NCBI GenBank assembly: GCA_002840845.1
Contig: PHCS01000034.1
Location: forward strand, 1 to 45,628
Origin: Betaproteobacteria bacterium HGW-Betaproteobacteria-14
Lineage (GTDB): Bacteria > Pseudomonadota > Gammaproteobacteria > Burkholderiales > Rhodocyclaceae
Length of the DNA stretch: 45,628 bases
Direction of reading: 5' to 3'
How positions within the stretch are numbered: the stretch's first letter is position 1; the number at the start of each line of letters is the position of its first letter. The notes beneath the pieces are model-generated. The model was not told the origin of the DNA. It searched no databases and saw nothing but the letters and a program-made list of their open reading frames with translations. Positions 16,557 to 25,560 of this stretch are shown piece after piece. Position numbers and translations under genes: made by a program.

Positions 16557-17094
16557 GCTCTTGATCGGTCTGGTGTCGATCTCCGACCGCGCCTCGAGCG
16601 GCGTCTATGAGGACCAAGGGATACCCGCCCTGAGCGAATGGTTCGCGGCGGCAATGGCGTCGCCGTGGCGCATGGAAAAACGGCTTATTCCGGACGAGCG
16701 GGCGGAAATCGAAAGAACGCTCATCGCTCTGGCCGACACCGTCGGCTGCCACCTCATCCTGACCACCGGCGGCACCGGACCGGCCCCGCGCGACCTGACG
16801 CCGGAAGCCACCCTCGCCGTGGCGCACAAGGTGCTGCCGGGCTTCGGTGAACAGATGCGGCAGGTGAGCCTGAAGTATGTGCCCACCGCCATCCTCTCGC
16901 GCCAGGTCGGCGTGGTGCGTGGCAGCGCGTTGATCCTCAACTTGCCGGGGCAACCCAAGGCGATCAAGGAGACCCTGGACGGCGTCTTCGCCGCCGTGCC
17001 TTACTGCATCGATCTCATCGGCGGGCCCTACATCGAGACCAACGAAGACGTGATCAAGGCTTTCCGGCCGAAATCGGCGTTGCGGCCGAAGTAA
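16546..17094 (+). CDS. mogA: Molybdopterin adenylyltransferase MogA
   Basis: MogA adenylates molybdopterin before molybdate insertion by MoeA. The 182-residue protein has GLVSISDRASSGVYEDQGIPAL at its N-terminus, the TTGGTGPAPRDLTPEA signature near 75-90 that binds the cofactor phosphate, and NLPGQPKAIKE near 125-135. It overlaps yjgA by 11 bases (ATGAACGATGA), implying co-translation. With the moeB-type gene at 662 it indicates that the organism makes molybdoenzymes, consistent with anaerobic or nitrate respiration (inference). Confidence 0.95.
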   Translation: MNDELLIGLVSISDRASSGVYEDQGIPALSEWFAAAMASPWRMEKRLIPDERAEIERTLIALADTVGCHLILTTGGTGPAPRDLTPEATLAVAHKVLPGFGEQMRQVSLKYVPTAILSRQVGVVRGSALILNLPGQPKAIKETLDGVFAAVPYCIDLIGGPYIETNEDVIKAFRPKSALRPK

Positions 17095-17097
17095 ATA

Positions 17098-18582
17098 TCA
17101 GGCAGGGGGGGCGACGCGGTAGAGGCCGAGATCGAAGTCGACACCGGATTCGAGTTGCTCGACCGGGTCGAGCCGGGCCGCGCGGCCCTGCCAGGCAAAC
17201 ACCAGCGGTATGGCAGGCTCGAAAGCCGCACCTGGCAGGATCACCCGCACCGTATCGCCGCTATGCAGGCTGTCTAGCAGAATGGCAATGCAATCCATGC
17301 CGCCCAGATCGCCGGCGACAGCCTGCGGCAATTTCGACAGGGTTTCAATGCCGACCGATCCCTGCGTCGGCGTTTCACGGCTGAAGCGCCGGATGACGCC
17401 GATGAGCCAGTTGCTGCCCCCCTCCGGCTGCATGCCGAGAAGGGCGCCGATGCGCACCCAGTCATTGGCGCCAAGCGGCACTTGCGCACCCATGCCGCCC
17501 AGGCTGACATCATCGACCACCCAGGCTTCGCTTTCTTCCCCACCTCGGTTGGACAGGCGGGCATGTATGGCGGCCAGCCCATTCACGGCGGTCAGACGCG
17601 ACTTGACGCGATGGCGGTCGTGCGAGCGCATCGGCGGCTTTGGCGCCCAGTACACGATCAAATGCTTCAGCACCGGCAAAATGATGCGTGCCGAATACTG
17701 GGCGCCGAGGTTGACCTCAGCCGGCACCTCGCCGCGTTCCACCTGCTGCAGCATGGCTTCCAGCCTGGAAAGCGCTGAACCGGCACTGAAAAAACGCAGG
17801 CTGGGCGCAACTTGCGGCAAGACGGCGAGGCGCTTCGGCGGCGCCGGCTTGTCGGCATCCACCCAATACACGTTGTCCGGCCTCACTTCGGCGGCAAACA
17901 CGAACTGCGGCAGGAAATGGGCGATGAAACGTTCGGCGATCTCGATCTCCAGCGGCAGCAGGCTGTCCATGCTGGAGGCCTGGAAAACCAGCGCCTTGAG
18001 GTATTCCTGCTCCACCGAGGTCTCGCCCGGTACGGCGGGATAGGGTGTGATCGCCTGGCGGGAACACTTGGCCTGCTCGGCGAACAGGTAGGCGCGCCCC
18101 ATGCGCTGCCAGAGCTCAGCATTGATCGGACCGTAGCGGAATTGATCCCACTTCAGTTGCGATGAGTAAGCGCGCAGCATGCGCACGATCATCAGCGCCA
18201 ATTCGTTCTTGACTGAGTCGCTGCCTTTTTCCTGCGCCATGTATCGGGCCAGGCAGTAGTCATAGGCACTGGCCAGTTGTGCCCAGAAATCATGGTTGGC
18301 CTGCCACAATTTGTATTCCTGCTGGCGCCCAAGGCGCGGCGCGGTCAGGTAGTCCCGGCCCAGCTTGCGCGCATGCAGTTGTGCCGCTTCATCGAGCTGA
18401 AAGACGAGGGCCAGCCGTTCGGGGAGTTTGAGCACCTCGTCGGTCGCCACGGACTCCAGCCAGCCGGAAACCTCGTCAAGCGCGGACGCGGCATCGCGCC
18501 CTGACAGTTCGCCGATGACGCGCCTGGCTTCCTTCGCATCGGCGAGAGGATGGCCGGATTTCGCGGAAAAAATGCCAAGCAT
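17098..18582 (-). CDS. PilZ-domain protein with long uncharacterised N-terminal region
   Basis: The 494-residue protein has no signal peptide or membrane helix and is probably cytoplasmic. Residues 1-300 are helical with no motif I recognise. At 325-329 there is RVKSR, and about 30 residues later DVSLGG (358-363). These are the two c-di-GMP contact motifs of PilZ domains (RxxxR and [D/N]xSxxG), correctly spaced and followed by the expected beta-rich region to about 420. The last 70 residues form another beta-rich segment. I infer a c-di-GMP-responsive protein, but the output is unknown. It converges on mogA with a 3-base gap and stands alone on its strand; no cyclase or phosphodiesterase gene is nearby. 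Confidence 0.7.
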   Translation of the reverse strand: MLGIFSAKSGHPLADAKEARRVIGELSGRDAASALDEVSGWLESVATDEVLKLPERLALVFQLDEAAQLHARKLGRDYLTAPRLGRQQEYKLWQANHDFWAQLASAYDYCLARYMAQEKGSDSVKNELALMIVRMLRAYSSQLKWDQFRYGPINAELWQRMGRAYLFAEQAKCSRQAITPYPAVPGETSVEQEYLKALVFQASSMDSLLPLEIEIAERFIAHFLPQFVFAAEVRPDNVYWVDADKPAPPKRLAVLPQVAPSLRFFSAGSALSRLEAMLQQVERGEVPAEVNLGAQYSARIILPVLKHLIVYWAPKPPMRSHDRHRVKSRLTAVNGLAAIHARLSNRGGEESEAWVVDDVSLGGMGAQVPLGANDWVRIGALLGMQPEGGSNWLIGVIRRFSRETPTQGSVGIETLSKLPQAVAGDLGGMDCIAILLDSLHSGDTVRVILPGAAFEPAIPLVFAWQGRAARLDPVEQLESGVDFDLGLYRVAPPA

Positions 18583-18722
18583 GCTGTAGGCCGTGTCGAA
18601 TGGTCGTTAACTGCGGATATGCCAGCGGACCATTGATCCTCTGCATAATTCGTGATTCAAGGATAGCGCAAGCAGGCGACAAAGTCACCCGCGGCGGATA
18701 GCCATCTCACGGAAAGAACAGG

Positions 18723-20246
18723 CTATTTGGCCTTCCGTCTGCGTGGCGCAGGCAACGCGGCGTGCGTGGCAAGCCATTGCTCGAAAAACTCCACCCCCCA
18801 GGCGACGCCGAACCCGGTGAGGTCGGTACCTACCGCACCCAGTCCACTGCTGCAACTCGAGGACGACAGATCCATATGCACCCAGGGCGAATCATGGGTG
18901 AACCGCTTGAGGAAGCGCGCGGCGAGAATATGATCGGCTTCGCCATCCAGAGTGCACTGCTTGATGTCGGCCACCTTGCTCTCCAGCCCGGCCTCGTAGT
19001 CTGCGTCGAGGGGGAAGACGCAGACGCGTTCGCCGCTTGCCTCGCCCGCCGTCACGGCCAGGCGTGCCAACTCGGAAGAGGTGGCGAAGACACCGGAATA
19101 GCGGCTGCCCAGTGCATAGCCCATGCTGCCGGTAAGCGTGGCGAAGTCGACGACAAGATCCGGCTTGCCACCCGTCTTGCCCGTGCCGCGGGTCGCCAGG
19201 GTCAGTGCGTCGGCCAGCACCATGCGACCCTCGGCATCGGTATGCACCACCTCGATGGTAGTGCCGTCGAGGGCGGTGACGATGTCGTTCTGCTTGTAGG
19301 CCTCCGGCGAAAGGTGGTTCTGTGCAATGGGCAGCCAGGCATCGATGGACAACGGCATGTTGCGCTCGATCAGCGCCTGCATGAGGCCGAGCGCCACGGC
19401 GGAACCGTTCATGTCCTCGTGCATGCCGGCCATGTACTTCGCCGGCTTGAGGTTGTGGCCGCCGGTGTCGAAGCAGATGCCCTTGCCGACCAGCGCCACT
19501 TGACCCTGCGGCTTCTGCGGCCGCCAGGAAAGATGCACGATGGCGGCGTCTTCCGGTGCGCTGCCCTGTGCCACCGCCACAAATGCCCCCGCGCCCAGGC
19601 GGCGCAGGCGGCGCATGTCGAATTCCTCGAAGTGCCAACGGCGGCTGCGCGCCATCTGGCGCAGGCGCTGACGGTACATGGACGGCGTCAATTCGTTGGG
19701 CGGCAGGGCGGTCAATGCCCGCGCCAGCGTATTGGCCTCGGCCACGGCGGCGATCTCGGCAAAACCCGCGGCGTCGCGCGCGCCATGGAGGCGGATTCGC
19801 GCCAGCGGCCGCACTTCGGGTTTCTTCCGCCGCGTCGGCAGTCGCGCGCCGTTCAGCCAGGCCACGTATAGCGCCACGCGTGCATTCTCGCGACGTGCTT
19901 CCGCGCTGCCGTACAGGGCGAGCACCAGTTCGCGCGGTTGTTCCTCCATGAGGGGCATCATCGCCCGACGCAGCACGCTTTGCCGCTCGAAAGCGCTCTT
20001 GCCGGCGTCAAGCATGACAAAACTGCACAAGCCGCCGCCGGCAAGACTGACGGAAACCGGCGTCTTGGCCAGATCCTCCGCCTTCATGTCGCGGCGCTTC
20101 AGGGCGGCGCGCAACCGTTCCAGGGCGGGAACTTCGCGCATGCCGTCGAGTTTTTTTGCGAAAGGGAGCACCAGAACGGCATGGGTGGCTTTGTCGAGCG
20201 CCGCCTGTCCGAGCGGCGCGGCGGATTGGGTCAGTTTGGCCAGCAT
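18723..20246 (-). CDS. M17 family leucyl aminopeptidase
   Basis: The 507-residue cytosolic metallo-aminopeptidase belongs to family M17. Its N-terminal macro-like domain is followed by the catalytic domain with [11 protein letters not shown] (canonical GKGI.FDSGG, holding the lysine and first aspartate), [12 protein letters not shown] (metal aspartate), and [17 protein letters not shown] (canonical NTDAEGRL, with metal Asp/Glu and the bicarbonate-binding arginine). All metal ligands are kept, but flanking residues differ from E. coli PepA (His for Asn, Met for Leu, Thr for Ser), so this is a diverged M17 paralog rather than the standard pepA. Its AGGAAG Shine-Dalgarno is at 20251-20256, and it is divergent from thyA with a 59-base gap. 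Confidence 0.92.
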   Translation of the reverse strand: MLAKLTQSAAPLGQAALDKATHAVLVLPFAKKLDGMREVPALERLRAALKRRDMKAEDLAKTPVSVSLAGGGLCSFVMLDAGKSAFERQSVLRRAMMPLMEEQPRELVLALYGSAEARRENARVALYVAWLNGARLPTRRKKPEVRPLARIRLHGARDAAGFAEIAAVAEANTLARALTALPPNELTPSMYRQRLRQMARSRRWHFEEFDMRRLRRLGAGAFVAVAQGSAPEDAAIVHLSWRPQKPQGQVALVGKGICFDTGGHNLKPAKYMAGMHEDMNGSAVALGLMQALIERNMPLSIDAWLPIAQNHLSPEAYKQNDIVTALDGTTIEVVHTDAEGRMVLADALTLATRGTGKTGGKPDLVVDFATLTGSMGYALGSRYSGVFATSSELARLAVTAGEASGERVCVFPLDADYEAGLESKVADIKQCTLDGEADHILAARFLKRFTHDSPWVHMDLSSSSCSSGLGAVGTDLTGFGVAWGVEFFEQWLATHAALPAPRRRKAK

Positions 20247-20263
20247 GTTCCGCTTCCTATAAA
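20236..20263 (+). promoter_or_regulatory. Candidate thyA promoter
   Basis: TTGGCC (20236-20241) and TATAAA (20258-20263) are separated by 16 bases, placing a start near 20270 and a leader of about 35 nt before the thyA ATG. On the opposite strand TATAAT at 20274-20279 could be the -10 for the aminopeptidase, although it lacks a -35. The promoters would overlap in the 59-base divergent gap. Confidence 0.35.
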
Positions 20264-20305
20264 ATCAAGGCCAATTATAGCCTCCGCCCTGGACCACACC
20301 CGTTC

Positions 20306-21100
20306 ATGCAGCAATACCTCGACCTGATGCGCCACGTGCTGGAACACGGGCACAAGAAAAGCGACCGCACCGGCACCGGCACGCTTTCCGTCTTCGGCTG
20401 GCAGATGCGCTTCGACCTGGCGCAGGGCTTTCCGCTCGTCACCACGAAGAAGCTGCACACCAAATCCATCATCCACGAACTGCTGTGGTTCCTGAAGGGC
20501 GACACCAACATCCGCTACCTGAAGGAGCACGGCGTTTCGATCTGGGACGACTGGGCCGATGCCAACGGCGACCTCGGCCCGGTGTACGGCTACCAGTGGC
20601 GCTCATGGCATGCGCCCGACGGCCGCGTCATCGACCAGATCGCGCAGCTCGTCGATGGCCTGAAACAGAACCCGGATTCGCGCCGGCACATCGTCAGCGC
20701 CTGGAACCCGGCCGACATCGACCGCATGAAGCTGCCGCCCTGCCATGCGCTGTTCCAGTTCTACGTCGCCGACGGCAGGCTCTCCTGTCAGCTCTACCAG
20801 CGCAGCGCCGACATCTTTCTCGGCGTGCCTTTCAACATCGCGTCCTACGCGCTGCTCACGCTGATGCTGGCGCAAGTGTGCGGCTACCGGCCCGGCGACT
20901 TCGTGCACACCCTCGGCGACGCCCACCTCTACACCAACCACCTCGACCAGGCGCGCCTGCAGCTGGCGCGCGCGCCGCGCGCCCTGCCGCAGCTGCGCAT
21001 CAACCCCGAGGTGCGCGACCTGTTCGCCTTCCGCTTCGAGGACTTCACCCTGGAAGGCTACGACCCGCATCCGCACATCGCCGCGCCAGTCGCGGTATGA
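20306..21100 (+). CDS. thyA: Thymidylate synthase ThyA
   Basis: ThyA makes dTMP from dUMP using methylene-tetrahydrofolate and releases dihydrofolate. The 264-residue length equals that of the E. coli enzyme. The catalytic Cys146 lies in [12 protein letters not shown], with the [19 protein letters not shown] motif after it, the dUMP-phosphate arginine in [15 protein letters not shown], and [11 protein letters not shown] near 125-134. The ATG at 20306 yields the conserved N-terminus [15 protein letters not shown]; an earlier in-frame start would lie inside the divergent aminopeptidase gene. folA, often directly behind thyA, is 17 kb away here. glk follows 13 bases later. Confidence 0.98.
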   Translation: MQQYLDLMRHVLEHGHKKSDRTGTGTLSVFGWQMRFDLAQGFPLVTTKKLHTKSIIHELLWFLKGDTNIRYLKEHGVSIWDDWADANGDLGPVYGYQWRSWHAPDGRVIDQIAQLVDGLKQNPDSRRHIVSAWNPADIDRMKLPPCHALFQFYVADGRLSCQLYQRSADIFLGVPFNIASYALLTLMLAQVCGYRPGDFVHTLGDAHLYTNHLDQARLQLARAPRALPQLRINPEVRDLFAFRFEDFTLEGYDPHPHIAAPVAV

Positions 21101-21113
21101 ACACGGCCCCGCG

Positions 21114-22076
21114 ATGATTCTCGGCGGCGACATCGGCGGCACCAAGACGCTGCTGGCGCTGGCCGGCGAGAAGGGCATCGTTTTCGAGCGCCGCTACCCG
21201 AGCAGTGAGTGGGGCGATTTCCCCGCCTTGTTGCGGGCTTTTCTCGACGAAGCCGGCCCCGCGGGAAAAGAAGTCGCTTCAGCCTGCTTCGGCGTCGCCG
21301 GCCCGGTGGAAGACAATTGCGCCAAAGTCACCTACCTGCCGTGGACTCTGGATGGCCCGACGCTCTCCCGGACATTCAGCCTGGGCAGGATCAAGGTGAT
21401 CAATGACTTCGCGGCGGCGGCGCAGGGCGTGGCACACCTCCACGCCGACGACCTCGTCACGCTGCAGGAAGGTCATCCGCTGGAGCGGGCGCCGCGGCTG
21501 CTGGTCGGCGCCGGCACCGGCCTGGGGGTCGCTGCGCTGGTGCCCAAGGGAAGCGGCTGGCGGACAGTCGGCGGGGAGGGCGGCCACATCGGCTTCGCCC
21601 CGGCCAGCGAGGAACAACTGGCCGTGTGGCGACACCTGCTGCAGCCGGGAGGACGCGTGACAGCCGAAAACGTCATATCGGGGCCCGGCCTGGCGGCCAT
21701 TTACGCAAGCCTGCGCAAAGTCAGCCCCGGGAACACGGCGATCGCCGACCCGGCCGAGATCGTGGCAGCAGTTCCGGCCAACCCATTGGCCGGACGTGCA
21801 CTCGATCTGTTCATCGCCGCCTATGGCGCCTTCGCCGGCGATCTGGCCTTGCTGTTCATGGCGCGCGGCGGCGTCTATATCGGCGGCGGCATCGCGCCGA
21901 AGATCCTGCCCCGCCTTCAGGAGGGCGGCTTTGTCCGCGCCTTCCGTGAAAGGGGCGCGCATGCCGGCCTGATGTCCGGCTTCCCCATCCGGGTCATCAC
22001 CAACGAGCGACTCGGCCTGCTTGGCGCCCTCACGATTGCTGCGGCGCACACCAATAGTCTTGATTCCCATCAATAA
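21114..22076 (+). CDS. glk: Glucokinase Glk
   Basis: This is a 320-residue ATP-dependent glucokinase of the bacterial Glk family. The N-terminal phosphate loop GGDIGGTKTLLAL (4-16), the INDFAAAAQGV motif that holds the catalytic aspartate, the GAGTGLG loop and the GGEGGHIGFAP segment are all present. The late GGVYIGGGIAPKIL block matches the family. It follows thyA closely and lies 82 bases before the DUF2934 gene that opens the glycogen block, so it may supply glucose-6-phosphate from glucose released by the GH57 enzymes. Confidence 0.95.
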   Translation: MILGGDIGGTKTLLALAGEKGIVFERRYPSSEWGDFPALLRAFLDEAGPAGKEVASACFGVAGPVEDNCAKVTYLPWTLDGPTLSRTFSLGRIKVINDFAAAAQGVAHLHADDLVTLQEGHPLERAPRLLVGAGTGLGVAALVPKGSGWRTVGGEGGHIGFAPASEEQLAVWRHLLQPGGRVTAENVISGPGLAAIYASLRKVSPGNTAIADPAEIVAAVPANPLAGRALDLFIAAYGAFAGDLALLFMARGGVYIGGGIAPKILPRLQEGGFVRAFRERGAHAGLMSGFPIRVITNERLGLLGALTIAAAHTNSLDSHQ

Positions 22077-22158
22077 CCGGTCATAGTCCCGGCGTAAGAT
22101 GCCAGCATAACGACAAGGAGAACAAACCCGTCATCGTCCATACTTCGAGGAGATTGCT

Positions 22159-22458
22159 ATGTCACCACGCGGCAGCACGGCATCCGGCAAATCGGGCACA
22201 ACGACGACCAAGGCTCCAGTCAGGAAGGCGGCCGGCAAAGTCGCCCCGGCGAGACCCCGTGCATCTCGAGCGACGGCGGAGAAGTCGCGCGCAAAGGCCA
22301 GCAGTCTGGTTACGCAGGATGAGCGCATGCGACTCATCGCGGAAGCCGCCTATTACAAGGCCGAGAAGCGCGACTTCACAGGGGGCGGCGAATTGGGAGA
22401 CTGGATCGAGGCGGAGGCGGAAATCGACGCCCTGCTGAGCGTGCGCGGAACAAACTAG
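22159..22458 (+). CDS. DUF2934 domain protein with Ala/Lys-rich basic N-terminus
   Basis: The 99-residue protein has two parts: a low-complexity, strongly basic first half (Lys, Arg, Ala, Ser, Thr, Pro) resembling histone-like tails, and a C-terminal module RMRLIAEAAYYKAEKR..GGGELGDWIEAEAEID. The latter matches the small DUF2934 domain (helix, then a conserved D-W-x-x-A-E motif). DUF2934 genes often sit beside glycogen metabolism genes, as here, 52 bases before glgC. The function is unknown. GAGGAG precedes the start. Confidence 0.8.
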   Translation: MSPRGSTASGKSGTTTTKAPVRKAAGKVAPARPRASRATAEKSRAKASSLVTQDERMRLIAEAAYYKAEKRDFTGGGELGDWIEAEAEIDALLSVRGTN

Positions 22459-22510
22459 GCGCCACCGGTCAGGATGCCCGTTACTGTGGGAAATCGAAAG
22501 GGATCTTTTC

Positions 22511-23830
22511 ATGCAGGACAACAATGAGGCGCTGCGTCAGGTCTACTCCACCACGCGGGGCAGCCAGGGACCGCGCTACGTCAGCCAGCTGACGCGCGAG
22601 TCCTTTGCGCTGATCCTGGCCGGCGGGCGCGGCAGCCGCCTGAAGCAGCTCACCGACTGGCGCTCCAAGCCGGCCGTGCCCTTCGCCGGGAAGTTCCGCA
22701 TCATCGACTTCACGCTGTCCAACTGCGTCAACTCCGGCATTCGCCGCATCGGCGTCGCCACCCAGTACAAGTCGCAGAGCCTGATCCATCATCTGCAGCG
22801 CGGCTGGAGCTTCCTCGACGGGCGGCTCAATGAATTCATCGACCTGCTGCCGGCGCAGCAGCAGATAGGCGAGGACTGGTACCGAGGCACCGCCGACGCG
22901 GTATTCCAGAATCTCGACATGCTGCGCCGCCATCATCCCAAATACGTCGTCATCCTCTCGGGCGACCATGTCTACAAGATGGACTATGGCCGCATGCTGG
23001 CCTTCCACGTCGCCGAGCAGGCCGACCTGACCGTGGCCTGCATCGAGGTGCCGCGCGAGGAAGCCAGCGAATTCGGCATCATCAGCGTGAGCGAGGATTG
23101 GCGCGTCACCCGCTTTACCGAGAAGCCCAGAGATCCTGAACCGGTGCCGGGCAAGCCTGATCGCGCCCTGGTCAGCATGGGCGTCTACGTCTTCAACGCC
23201 AACTTCCTCTTCGAGCAGGTCATCCGCGACCGCGACGATCCCAATTCGTCACACGATTTCGGCAAGGACGTCCTCCCCCACATCGTGGCGCGCTACCGCG
23301 TGTTCGCCCATGATTTCTCGGAAAGCTGCATCGGCTGCGTGGAGGGCAAGCCTTACTGGCGCGACGTGGGCACGCTGGACGCCTACTGGGAAGCCAACAT
23401 GGACATCATCCGCGTCACGCCGGAACTCAACTTGTACGATGATGCCTGGCCGATCTGGACTTATCAGGAGCAGCTGCCGCCGGCGAAGTTCATCTTCGAC
23501 GAAGAGAATAGGCGCGGCATGGCGATCGACTCGATGGTCTCGGGCAACTGCATCATCAGCGGCGCCTCGGTGCGCCGCTCGGTGCTCTTCTCCGGCGTAC
23601 GGGTGGAAGAGCACAGCGTAGTCGAAGACTCAGTGATCCTGCCAAAGGTGCGCATTGGCAAAAACGCCGTCATCCGCCGCGCCATCATCGACAAGCGCTG
23701 CCGCATCCCGGATGGCATGCGCATCGGCGTGGATCGAGAGGAGGACGCCCGCCGCTTCCACATCTCCGAAAAGGGCATCACGCTGGTCACGCCGGAAATG
23801 CTCGGTCAGCAAGTGCACCGACTGCGCTAG
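22511..23830 (+). CDS. glgC: Glucose-1-phosphate adenylyltransferase GlgC
   Basis: GlgC makes ADP-glucose, the committed step of glycogen synthesis. The 439-residue protein has [15 protein letters not shown] (34-48), the [15 protein letters not shown] segment with the fructose-bisphosphate/activator region nearby, the catalytic [10 protein letters not shown] block near 154-163, FTEKP, and a C-terminal left-handed beta-helix of hexapeptide-like turns ([20 protein letters not shown]). Length and motifs are those of the homotetrameric bacterial enzyme. It is the first recognisable enzyme of the glycogen block and lies 17 bases before the first GH57 gene. Confidence 0.97.
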   Translation: MQDNNEALRQVYSTTRGSQGPRYVSQLTRESFALILAGGRGSRLKQLTDWRSKPAVPFAGKFRIIDFTLSNCVNSGIRRIGVATQYKSQSLIHHLQRGWSFLDGRLNEFIDLLPAQQQIGEDWYRGTADAVFQNLDMLRRHHPKYVVILSGDHVYKMDYGRMLAFHVAEQADLTVACIEVPREEASEFGIISVSEDWRVTRFTEKPRDPEPVPGKPDRALVSMGVYVFNANFLFEQVIRDRDDPNSSHDFGKDVLPHIVARYRVFAHDFSESCIGCVEGKPYWRDVGTLDAYWEANMDIIRVTPELNLYDDAWPIWTYQEQLPPAKFIFDEENRRGMAIDSMVSGNCIISGASVRRSVLFSGVRVEEHSVVEDSVILPKVRIGKNAVIRRAIIDKRCRIPDGMRIGVDREEDARRFHISEKGITLVTPEMLGQQVHRLR

Positions 23831-23847
23831 CACGGCAGGCAGGCGCG

Positions 23848-25539
23848 ATGGAGCCCGACCGCAAGCTGGAGCTGGTCTTCCTCTGGCACATGCACCAGCC
23901 GGATTACCGCGACCATGCCACCGGCGAATTTCGCCGGCCATGGACCTACCTGCATGCGCTGAAGGACTACACCGACATGGCGGGGCACCTCGAGCGCAAT
24001 CCGCCCGTGCATGCCGTGGTGAACTTCGTGCCGGTGCTGCTCGACCAGATCGAGGATTACGCGCAGCAGTTCGAGACGGGCGATTACAGGGATCCCCTGC
24101 TCCGCCTGCTGGCGCGCGATTCGCTCGATCGAATGGATCCCGGGGAACGCAGGCTTGTCCTTGCCACCTGCTTTCCCGACAACCACGTGCGCATGGTGGC
24201 GCCCTACCCGCGTTTCGAGCGGCTGCGCAATCTCTACCGCCAGCTCGAGGGTCAGGGCGAGGCGGCTGCCGCCTATCTCTCGGGCACTTTCTTCACCGAC
24301 CTGCTGGTCTGGTACCACTTGGTGTGGACCGGGGAAACCGAAAGGCGCAGCCAGCCGCTGCTGGCCGAGCTGATGACCAAGGGCGAAGGCTTCACCCTCG
24401 CCGAGCGGCGCCAGCTGCTCGCATTGATGGGACAAACGATGCGCGGCCTCATCCCGCGCTACCGCGCCCTGGCCGAGCGCGGCCAGATCGAGCTTTCTGC
24501 GACGCCGGACACGCATCCCCTGGCGCCCCTCCTGCTCGACTTCGCCTCTGCACGCGAAGCGCAGCCTGACATCCCTTTGCCGAAGGCGCACTTCTATCCC
24601 GGCGGCCGTTCGCGCATTGACCGGCACATCGGGCTGGCGCGCGAAAGCCATGCGCGCCGCTTCGGCCGTCCCCCCGAGGGCATGTGGCCCGCCGAGGGCG
24701 CGTTGTCCGTGCCCTTGCTCAGCCAGCTGGCGGCGCAGGGCTGCCGCTGGACCGCTTCAAGCCAGGGCGTCCTCGCCAACAGCCTGCGCCTCAGCCACAT
24801 CGAACCGGCAACCTCGCTTCTTTACCACCCCTGGAGAATCGAGGCCGCGCCGGGCATCGCCGTGTTTTTCCGCGATGAAAAACTCTCCGATCTGATCGGC
24901 TTCGAATACGCCAAATGGCACGGCCGCGACGCCGCGCAGCATTTTGTCGATCAGCTCGCGCGCATCCGCGACGAAGCCCCCGCCGGGGAAACCCCGCTGG
25001 TCTGCGTCATCCTCGACGGCGAGAACGCCTGGGAACACTACCCCTACAACGCCTACTTCTTCTTCGAGGATCTTTACGGCCTGATCGCGAGCCAGCCCTG
25101 GCTTGCCACCACCACCTGCACTGAATGGCTTGCGCGCAACCCCGAGCGTTGCGGCAAACTCCCCGCCCTGGTGGCCGGCAGCTGGGTCTATGGCACCTTC
25201 TCCACCTGGATCGGCGACCCGGACAAGAACCGCGCCTGGGATCTGCTCTGCGATGCCAAGCAGGCCTACGATCTGGTCATGGACAGCGGCCGTCTCGACG
25301 CAGATGCCCGACGCGCCGCCGAAGCGCAACTGGCCGTATGCGAAGGGTCGGACTGGTTCTGGTGGTTCGGCGACTACAATCCGCGCGAAGCCGTGGAGAG
25401 TTTCGACGCCTTGTTCCGCGCCAATCTGGCCCATCTCTACCGTCTGTTGCGGCTGAACGAGCCACCGCAGCTCGCGGCGCCGCTGTCCAGGGGCGGCGGA
25501 ACTCCCGAAGGAGGTGGCGCGATGCGCCGCGCCAGCTAA
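23848..25539 (+). CDS. GH57 family glycoside hydrolase (COG1449-type alpha-amylase/pullulanase-like)
   Basis: The 563-residue intracellular protein has the GH57 (beta/alpha)7 signatures. FLWHMHQPDY (11-20) supplies the first His pair. GMWPAEGALS (278-287) holds the predicted nucleophile Glu283, and VILDGENAWEHYPYN (387-401) holds the predicted acid-base Asp390. The WPAEG and DGENAWE forms are those of the amylopullulanase-like branch, not the branching-enzyme branch. There is no signal peptide, so it acts on cytoplasmic glucan. It sits between glgC and a second GH57 gene. The exact activity (debranching, amylase or transferase) cannot be read from the sequence. Confidence 0.9.
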   Translation: MEPDRKLELVFLWHMHQPDYRDHATGEFRRPWTYLHALKDYTDMAGHLERNPPVHAVVNFVPVLLDQIEDYAQQFETGDYRDPLLRLLARDSLDRMDPGERRLVLATCFPDNHVRMVAPYPRFERLRNLYRQLEGQGEAAAAYLSGTFFTDLLVWYHLVWTGETERRSQPLLAELMTKGEGFTLAERRQLLALMGQTMRGLIPRYRALAERGQIELSATPDTHPLAPLLLDFASAREAQPDIPLPKAHFYPGGRSRIDRHIGLARESHARRFGRPPEGMWPAEGALSVPLLSQLAAQGCRWTASSQGVLANSLRLSHIEPATSLLYHPWRIEAAPGIAVFFRDEKLSDLIGFEYAKWHGRDAAQHFVDQLARIRDEAPAGETPLVCVILDGENAWEHYPYNAYFFFEDLYGLIASQPWLATTTCTEWLARNPERCGKLPALVAGSWVYGTFSTWIGDPDKNRAWDLLCDAKQAYDLVMDSGRLDADARRAAEAQLAVCEGSDWFWWFGDYNPREAVESFDALFRANLAHLYRLLRLNEPPQLAAPLSRGGGTPEGGGAMRRAS

Positions 25540-25560
25540 AACCACACCACAAGGGCATAC

